Positions 56,193 through 64,000 of a DNA stretch of 64,000 nt are shown one piece after another. Position 1 is the stretch's first letter, and each line of letters starts with the position of its first letter. This DNA comes from Agapanthus africanus (taxonomy: Eukaryota; Streptophyta; Magnoliopsida; Asparagales; Amaryllidaceae): positions 459,868,141 through 459,932,140 of the forward strand of contig JASDDO010000016.1 of NCBI GenBank assembly GCA_030015575.1, written 5' to 3'. Under the pieces are notes generated by a model, which had not been told where the DNA came from, did not search any database, and worked only from the letters and a program-made list of their open reading frames with translations. The position numbers and the translations under genes are program-made.

Positions 56193-57282
56193 CATAACTG
56201 GCTAATAGAAATGAGATTGTGTTTTAGATTTTCTACCAAGAATACATCGTGAAGTTTGAAAGTTCTTGTACCTACAATATCTTTTCCCAAAATTTTTTCA
56301 CTTTCCAATATTTACCATATTCACACAACCATCATTCTTCTTTTCTATGCTAAGGAACTTCTCACTATCGCCCGTCATATGTCTTGAGCAGCCTAAATCA
56401 AGACATCACTTGCATTCTTGTTCCTTAGCCCGCTAGCACACTTACATAAAAGAAAAAAGATATGACCTACTAATCCATATAGGTTCATTCTTGTTATTAA
56501 GTACACTTTTTAGAATCCAAACTTGTTTAAACCTTATGTTACGGTTCGTCGAAAAATAATTATTGAAGGTGTGTTCTACATACCCACATTTTAAATATTT
56601 AGGAAACACATCTTTCCCCCTAGCCGCATTATTCCTAACTTGTGTTTTCTTGTTAAAGTATTTATTATCAAAACCAAGACTCTTTCTGTTATTAGCGTAA
56701 ATTTGATTACCCAAATGCATATTCAAATTTTTACTATCTATGCCAAATTCCTTCATTGAAAATTCAAGATAGTTTATTTTCGATTTAAGAAACAGATTTT
56801 CATTAACAAATATAGAACCACGACTGGTAAACACTTCTTTGCAATCAGATTCACTTTTCTTAAGACTAGCGTTTTCTTTTTCTAGCCTTTTCTTAAGGCT
56901 CACATTTTCATTTTCTAGTTTAAGGCAAGAATCATATTTTTTTTTTTATCATTTTGTCCACTCGAAGATTTCAATTTAGGATATTTTTTTAAATGTCTTA
57001 TATTTCTCTTTAAGTTCTTCATGAGCGTCCTTAAGTTGATCATGTAAGCAAAGAGTATCAAATTTTTCTTGTTTTAATTTAAGCACTCTTTCATCCAATC
57101 TATTCATTCTAATGTTCAAACTATGACAAGCCACTAATAATTCATCATAACTGAGATCATTTACCTCAGTGGACTCATCCTCAGCATCTTCTCTAGTCGT
57201 GTGCCCCATCAAGTATAGATTGGCAACTGCCTTATCATCATTAGAAATTATCTCCTCCTCAGCTATATCCCAAGTGACAGTC
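56193..57282 (-). pseudogene. Ty1/copia gag and protease fragment
   Basis: The frame 57212-56976 (NDLSYDELLVACHSLNIRM, coiled-coil) is a copia gag C-terminal segment. The frame 56903-56442 holds a degraded CCHC knuckle (YLKCGYVEHTFNNY) and PIWISRSYLF near the protease start. The 56308-56096 frame has TFKLHDVFLVENLKHNLISI and SQLC, the copia protease/integrase linker, where the solo LTR interrupts. On the right the element is cut at 57282 by a chromovirus LTR. Subfamily assignment is not certain. Confidence 0.82.
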
Positions 57283-60200
57283 TGTCATGCCTCGCTTCCC
57301 AAAATACGGAATGCGAGGGGTGACTAGGCCAGCCATGCTCCTACGGTCAAGGAATAATCCCGTTGTAGTCATATTTCGGCTTCTAGCATTACATGGTAAT
57401 CAGTAAACACAACACTAGAGTGAAGGAAATCATAGTTCAAACCTTTATTACATTTAAAATAACAGAGTTCAGGATACATTTATTTGCATGAAAGAAATAA
57501 CCAACCAAAGAAATAACAGTGTTTTTATAGCACGCAGAAAGCGATAGCGCTGATGTCGCGGTCTAAACCTCCGCGATCTTGAATGGCAGGTCCTGCTCCT
57601 GAGCTGGGTCCACTTCGTCCTCTGAGCATGCACACTCAGGTCGTCAGGACGACACATATAGCAAAAAATATACAGTGTGTGTACTATGTTATTAAACGTG
57701 GAATGCACGGCAGAATACAATAACATGAGAATAAGAAATATCAAGTGAAATGAACTGCGGTATATGTATCATGTCAGCAAATCAGGCAATATGTATGTCA
57801 CTATTTATCAGTCACTAAGTCAATTGAAATCAATCGGTGGAAAATGACGCTCGCGTTTAATAAGGGTTTTGTGCGTACCCGAGAATACGGTCCACTGTTG
57901 TCCGGGACATAACCCTGCATCCATGCCGCTATGCCCACGACCTAATGTGTGTATGTGTGTGTATCACTAATATCGAATGATCTACCTCTAAGTCACTGTA
58001 CCTTGTTAAATACGAGTTCAATTTCATCTTGATTTCCCCTTTTCCCCAGGTCATAATAACTATACGTATAGGACTATTTGTATACGGGCACGCGCCAAAT
58101 CACGGTCTTATTCACTTTCATTGCACTCTTCACTTTCATAAATCAATTTCTTATCGTTGGCGTACTTGACATAACTAATCCAGTACTACCCACGTTTGAC
58201 AATGCAAGGTTCGCTAAAATCACTATGAACGTTCTCTTTTACTAAGGGTACCATGCTTGGGTAAAATACAAGAACGATAAAACATAGCAAGTCATATGCG
58301 ATATGGAACACAATGCACCTTATGATTTCGGAAAAATATATTAATCTACACGGTTGTGTTTAGACAAAATAATACAAAAGAGGTAAAAAGTAAACTCGAA
58401 CAGCGATCTAACAAATTTAGTTCCAGGTCAATCGGGTTTCAGGTTTGCGAGATGCGGTCGTTTCATTTTAAGTTTTCATCGTTGGAAATTCAGTTTCTGA
58501 ACTGAAAGTCCAATTCGTAACACATTTTCATCCTGTTGAGATCATAATTTGGCAACTCTACAGTTAAATAAAATTTAGATCTTTTAATTAGGTTTTCAAG
58601 GCACCAGATGGATAGACAATATCCACTGTGTGCTGGGAGATACGTTCTTTTCAAGGTCAGGGCATACGTTCTGTCCCTGCTTGGGACTGCAGTACACTTT
58701 GACAGTTTAAATTGCAATTAAAATATCAAACGGCAGTAAAATCAAACGAAACCAAAAACTATAATTAGCTAACAGGATTATCATTACAACGGTACGCATA
58801 CTTCCATGTTACTACAGCGCTACACATTTACTTAAAGTTAGGTGTCAAAATGCAATGCTGCTCTAGACTGCAGTCCAGAGCTGCATTCTAAGTCAGTTTT
58901 CATTACTGTGATCTATCAGCATTGAAGGATAAACCATAAGGGGTTCTATCTTATTGAGTCGGCTTCGATATGAACCATAGAACATTACATTCCGATATGT
59001 ATCTAATTTTGTATTAATTTAACGTCTCGACATGTACAACAAAACCAGAATTGACATCGCCTCTTTGGGGCATTGTTACACATGCGATACTTCATCATTT
59101 TGAGTTCAGTTTTCTACGTGGCATTCGTAAGTAGTAAGAGGAGATATGGGTAAAAGGGTTGAGCATGATCGATGGGGTTTAAGTTCAGTTCACCACATCA
59201 AACTAATGACACACAACATCGATAATTTTCGAATTAAAGTTGGTTTTGTCTAACACGTGGAAATAGTGTCAAATGCTTATAATTCTGATGTTAACGTGAG
59301 GTTCGAATTCTACTACAGTCAAACTAGTTATCCTAGATTATTATGGCTTTTCATAAAGATACGATGATAACTTACGAATAATATATGGTAATAGCTAACC
59401 ATCACGGACTAATAATAATCTATCTAGTATACGATTAATACTAGTCTACCATTATAAGCATGTAGCATGTAGAAGCGAGTGAGGTTTCACTTTCCTTCGG
59501 TCGCTAATATAGAAGCGACATAACGTGCAGAATTCGTTTCGACACATGAGACGGTGTGATGCTAGACATGGTGCATGGCTCGTGCGCGATGCGTGGTGAC
59601 CCGGTACTGGACGCGGTGGCGACGCGAGCGTGATACGGTAATGGGCGTGGTAATGACGCGTCCGCGACATGGTACTGGGTATGGTCTTGGATCGGTGTGT
59701 AGTGTGGGTGTGGCACAGTGTGATACGGTACTGGACGTGGTGCTAAGTGCTATTGGGCATGGTGCTGGTGTGGGAGTGGGCACGGTCGTGGTGCGTAGAT
59801 GGGCACAGTGACAGCACGAAGTGGGAACGATGGTGGTGCAGCATACGGCACGGGCAAAATAAGACTCGTCTTTGAAGATGGCGCAGACGGTGATGGGCAG
59901 TAGCTCGGCTCGGGTGGGTGCTAGAGAGGGGATGGTGCAGTGCGGTGGTGGCGATGATAGGCGGCAGTGGTGATCTGCGAGGTGGTCATCAGAGGTGGTG
60001 GCTGCGGCGGTGAGCTCGGTAGGTGTTGGTGAGGTGGTGATCTCGAGAGGTGGGTTCGGTTGTAGCAAGAGGGAGGTGGAGGCGGTGATGTTGGTAGCGG
60101 GGTGGACAAGGAGGAGGTGGCAGCCGTGGCGGCCTCGATAATGGGCGGGGGCTGTGGTTTGCAGAGGAGCTCGGGGTGTTTGGAGATGAAGAAGGTGGTG

Positions 60201-60468
60201 GATGGAGGAGTTGGTGGTGCTGACAAGGGGCTCGTCGGTGGTGAAGGGGGTGCCGGCGAGAATTTGCAGTGAGAGGAGTAGGAAGGGGGCTCGGTGAGTT
60301 TTTTTGGGAGAGTGAGAGAGTAAGAGACAGCGAGAGAGATTAAGAGAGGGTGAGAGAAAGGCGTTGAGGGAAGAGAGGAGGCCGGCGCTGAGATCTCGGG
60401 GTTAGTTGGGGTGGGGATTAGTCATGGGTAGTGCGGGCGTTCGTTGCGAGGAAGAGGAGGTGTTCGTT

Positions 60469-60507
<39 letters not shown>

Positions 60508-60894
60508 CAAGAGGCGGGGATTTGGAGGAGGGGATCTCGTGTTGGTTGGTGATGAGGCGGAGACGTGGGCGAGTGCGGGTTTCGTGGCGACGGTTGCGAG
60601 GAAGGAGGGGCGCGTTAAGAAAATGGGCGGGAAAGAGGAAGGAGGAGGAGGAGAAGAAGAAGTGGGGTTCGGGTTAGGTCGGGTGGGGGAAAAGGTATGT
60701 GGGCTTGGGCCGAGGATGGGGAGTGGGTAAAGGAATTAGGGTGTGGGTTAAGAAAGTTATATAAGGAAATAGATTAAGGTTTAAAGGAAAAAGAATTTGA
60801 AAAAATATTTAGGAATTTAAATTGGGAAATAAATGGAGAAATTTTTTTGGGACCAAAATTTAAATATGGTGTATCATGAAACTGGGGATTTACA
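57283..60894 (-). mobile_element. 3' LTR of the right-hand chromovirus
   Basis: On the minus strand it starts TGTAAATCCCCAG at 60894, preceded by a PPT-like TTTGTAAAGGGGTATGA, and ends GAGGCATGACA at 57283; 3612 bp. It follows the integrase C terminus directly, as expected for a 3' LTR. CAGTC (57278-57282) is its left flank. It contains a (GA)n tract (60473-60506) and a GT/GGTG-rich stretch (59560-60230), whose Pro/Thr-rich antisense open frames are not credible genes. Confidence 0.85.
60473..60506. repeat. (GA)n microsatellite
   Basis: A pure GA tract of about 34 bases inside the LTR. Two open frames that begin around 60431-60444 owe their REREREREG runs to it. Confidence 0.95.
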
Positions 60895-60911
60895 TCATAC
60901 CCCTTTACAAA

Positions 60912-61237
60912 AATTTCATCCTCGAAATTAAGGAATGAAAACAACGGAACAAACAACAAATAACTACTCAAATAGGTATAGAAATCGTGAACGGATGTCC
61001 TCCTCACACTCCCAGGTAGACTCCTCTGGATAACGATCACCCAAGAGACTCGAACCAAGAGAATGACCTTATTCTTTAGCACTTTTTTCCTACGATCGAG
61101 AATGGTGGTAGGCTGCTCCTCGTAAGACAGATCGATGCCCAACGTCAACTCTGAATGGTCTAAGACATGGCTGTCATCCCGAACGTAGCACCTCAACTGA
61201 GATACATGGAAAATATTATGCACACCAGCTAGCGATG
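60912..61237 (-). pseudogene. Chromovirus integrase C-terminus
   Basis: Reads SLAGVHNIFHVSQLRCYVRD, then SHVLDHSELTLGIDLSYEEQ, TTILDRRKKVLKNKV and LVRVSW, the conserved integrase C-terminal segment of chromovirus-type gypsy elements. It ends in a degraded tail, NFEDEIF, before the polypurine tract. The upstream residues expected before SLAGVHN are missing, because the segment on its right (61238-62946) is inverted. Confidence 0.85.
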
Positions 61238-62946
61238 GAAGTCCAAGATTTCGCCAGAGTAGCGGAACCCTTGAAGAAGCTTACACGGAAGGAGGTGCTT
61301 TATATTTGGTCGGAGAAGTGCACCAAAGCGTTTGAGCTGCTAAAGCTAAAGTTGACCATGGCCCCAATCCTGACTGTGCCAGATAGTTCTGGTGGCTTGG
61401 TTGTTTATAGTGATGTGTCGGAAAAAAGTTTAGGCTTTGTTTTGATGTAGCACGGTCGAGCGGCGGCTTACGCCTCTCGTCGGCTGAAGACTCACGAGAA
61501 GAACTACCCCACGCATGACTTGGAGTTAGCGGCCGTTGTGTTCACTTTAAAGATATGGAGGCATTACTTGCTAGACGAAAGAGTGGAAGTGTACACGGAT
61601 CATAAGATTTTGAAATACGTGTTCACTCAGAAGGAGTTGAATATAAGACAACACAGATGGTTGGAACTGATGGCAGACTACGATATTGATCTACAGTATC
61701 ACTCGGGGGGAGGGGAACGTCATCCCTGATGCCCTCAGTCGCAGGCCGTCGGCTATGTTGCTGACTTGCCGAAAGGGGATTCTCGATGACTTTCAAAGAC
61801 TCAAGTTGGACGTAGTTACACCGGGTGTGCCCGGACAGCTCTGGCAACTGCAAGTTCAATCATCGCTTATAGATCACATCAAATCTATACAAGCTGGAGA
61901 CCCTCAGTTGCAGAAATTCAGAGGGTTAGTTGAAGCTGGTTTGAGGACGGAATTGCGGATTCATGAAGATGGTTTCCTGAGATTTGGCAGTAGGCTGTGT
62001 GTTCCAAAGGGGGGTATTCGAGATGAAGTTCTAGCTGAGGCACACAGATCCGCTTACTCGGTGCACCCAAGAGGCACCAAGATGTACAAAGATCTGAGGT
62101 AGAACTTCTGGTGAAATGGAATGAAGAGGGAGATTGCTCGCTTTGTTTCCAAATGTCTGGTATGCCAACAGGTGAAAGCCGAGCATCAGAGAGTATATGG
62201 GTTGTTGCAACCGCTTCCAGTGCCAGAATGGAAATAGGAGCACATCACCATGGATTTTGTGACGGCACTACCTCGAAGTCCAAGGGGCAATAATGTTGTC
62301 TAGGTTATTATTGATCGTCTCATGAAGGCAGCACATTTCATCCCTTTTTGAGTGGGAAAATCGACGGAGTCGCTTGCGGAGAGGTATATGCAGTAGATTG
62401 TGAGACTGTACGGAGTGCCCGTTAGTATCGTGTTTGATTGAGACACCGGGTTCATTTCCCACTTTTGGAAGAGCCTACAAGAGAGTTTGAGCACTCGTCT
62501 CAAGTTCAGCATGGCCTATCATCCGCAGACAGATGGGCAATCCGAGCGTACTATCCAGACATTTGAGGATATGTTGAGGGCGTGCATGCTTGATGTTTAG
62601 GGTTCTTGGGAGGATCACTTTCATTTGGTAGAGTTTTCGTATAACAATAGCTATCAGGCTAGCATCCAGATGGTGCCGTTCGAAGCTCTTTATGGACGAA
62701 AGTGTCGATCCCCTCTTTGTTGGGATGACATGGGTGAACGAAGGTTATTGTCCCCTGAGCTCATAGTTTAGACGGTGAGTAAAGTTCAGATGATCAGGCA
62801 ACGTATCAAGGTTGCTCAGGACCGACAAAAGAGTTGGGCAGATGCCGGCAGAAGGTCGTTGGAGTTTGGTGTTGGTGACCACGTATTTTTGAAGATATTA
62901 CCCGCTCGGGGAGTGATCAGGTTTGATAGTCGGGGGAAACTCAGTC
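61238..62946 (+). pseudogene. Chromovirus RNase H and integrase core, inverted segment
   Basis: On the plus strand it begins VQDFARVAEPLKKLTRKEV (end of RT), then RNase H ([47 protein letters not shown]), integrase zinc finger (CLVCQQVKAEHQRVYG) and core (HITMDFVTALPRSP, YHPQTDGQSERTIQTF). It ends GDHVFLKI and GKLSP. At least nine stops (first TAG at 61448-61450), mostly CAG-to-TAG, TGG-to-TAG or CGA-to-TGA, and a frameshift near 61710 disable it. Neighbours on both sides are the same kind of element on the minus strand. Confidence 0.87.
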
Positions 62947-63823
62947 CCATGAAGCTCCTTATCTCAGCTACCGATTTCGGGGTTAGCTAGTCCTTGATAG
63001 ATTAAATTTTCGCCGAATCCATTGAAATGCCGTCACTCAAAATGACATGCTCCAGAAATTGTACCTTGTCGAGCCAAAACTCGCACTTGCTTAGCTTAGC
63101 ATTGAGCTTCTCCTCTCGTAGAACCTACAATACAATTCGTAGATGCTCGGTGTGCTCCTCTCGACTCCTAGAATAGACTAGAATATCGTCGATGAATACA
63201 ATGACAAACCGGTCTAAGTAATTGGAGAAAACCCTGTTCATCAAGTTCATAAATATGGTGGGTGCATTGGTAACACCGAACGACATCACAAGAAACTCAT
63301 AGTGGCCACATCGGGTTCGGAAGACCGTCTTGCATTCATCCTCTACGTTGACCCTGATTTGGTGATACCCTGACTGAAGGTCTAGTTTAGAAAATACCCG
63401 AGCACCACCCAGTTGATCAAACAAGTCGTCGATGTGAGGAATGGGATACTTGTTTTTCACAGCCACCCGGTTCAACTCACGGTAGTCGATGCACATGCGC
63501 AAGGAACCGTCCTTCTTAACCAGTAACATAGGAGCACCCTATGAGGAAGCACTTGGACGGATAAATCCTTTGTCCAAAAGATCTTCTATCTGCTTCTTTA
63601 ATTCTGCCAACTCAACTGGTGCCATCCTGTAGGGAGCCTTGGAAACTGACGCCTTCCTTGGAATCAGGTCGATCGAGAAGCCTAATACGCGAAGCGGGGG
63701 TAAACCAGGTAGATCTTTGGGGAACACATCAAGAAACTCTCGAACTACCTCCGGTGCTGGCTTCTCGTCTATCTCCATAGCGATCAAGGTCTTCGGCTTC
63801 GCTCGGAACTTAGCTGGTTTCAA
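62947..63823 (-). pseudogene. Chromovirus reverse transcriptase
   Basis: The frame 63823-63539 has the protease-RT linker [15 protein letters not shown] and [17 protein letters not shown]. After a stop, 63529-63125 carries [35 protein letters not shown] and catalytic [15 protein letters not shown]. It continues across stops through AKLSKCEFWLDKVQFL to IRSFMGLS at about 62947, where the strand switches. Confidence 0.9.
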
Positions 63824-64000
63824 AGACTAGCTACCTCCCACGAACACGAACTTCGGATGATTAAGAATGCGAAATGTCACACTCCTAGCCCGGCAGTTGA
63901 TAAAAGTATAGAACGTGCTCAACCAATCCATCCCAGAATGGCGTCGTAGCTACCAGTCCCAATCAAAAGAAAGTTTGCATAAAATTCTCTGCCACAAACC
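63824..64000 (-). pseudogene. Chromovirus protease end, cut by window edge
   Basis: Reads YDAILGWIG/MDWLSTFYTF across a small frame change, then INCRARSVTFRI. This is the end of the aspartic protease domain. The active-site motif lies beyond the window. Confidence 0.65.

Noticed and set aside
59562-60226. Pro/Thr/His-rich open frames on the minus strand
   Set aside because: They lie in a GGTG/GT-rich low-complexity part of a chromovirus LTR, overlap each other in different frames and show no domain.

Overview
This window is intergenic DNA from a large plant nuclear genome, built almost entirely of LTR retrotransposons inserted into one another. Plant origin follows from the Tat/Ogre-type Ty3/gypsy polyprotein (RT, degenerate RNase H, a second RNase H, integrase), the chromovirus-type Ty3/gypsy elements, a Ty1/copia element, and a plant mobile domain (PMD) gene. 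The species cannot be named. No bacterial operon, rRNA, confident tRNA gene or CRISPR array was seen.

Layout, outermost host first. (1) A Ty1/copia element on the minus strand (51412-52066 and 56193-57282) is the oldest visible host. It is split by a solo chromovirus-type LTR (52067-56192), bounded on the right by a minus-strand chromovirus (57283 to past 64000), and bounded on the left by (2) a minus-strand Tat-like element, 'element 3' (5' LTR 49456-51411, gag 40231-49368). Element 3's gag is split by another solo chromovirus-type LTR (43194-48579), itself split by a Tat-type solo LTR with a perfect 5-bp target duplication (45977-48410). (3) Element 3 is also interrupted by 'element 2' (plus strand; 5' LTR 1-2089 cut by the window edge, 3' LTR 37816-40230). 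(4) Inside element 2 lies a decayed minus-strand chromovirus (LTR 33454-36882, gag 32703-33218, protease/RT/RNase H 4652-6477). (5) Inside that chromovirus's gag lies a structurally complete 26.2-kb Tat/Ogre-like element on the minus strand, 6478-32697, flanked by the direct repeat GATGG on both sides. (6) Inside it is a solo LTR, 14914-17446. This gives six nested levels.

The 26-kb element is the centrepiece. On the minus strand it reads 5' LTR, PBS, gag, protease, RT, RNase H, second RNase H, integrase (ending at 20650), then about 11.5 kb of non-gag-pol DNA before the 3' LTR (about 9 kb without the inserted solo LTR). That extra region carries, on the opposite strand, a PMD gene with seven short phase-1 introns, its own TATA box beside the 3' LTR, and a coiled-coil C terminus. 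Between this gene and pol lies a zone of tandem repeats and short hairpins. Element 2 has the same slot beside its 3' LTR and the same antisense TATA box, but a different small gene ('ORF X').

The most unusual signal is structural. The Tat-type LTRs and the 3' non-coding zone are chains of short perfect hairpins with different arms. In several repeat arrays the arms change together while the loop stays constant, which looks like compensatory change.
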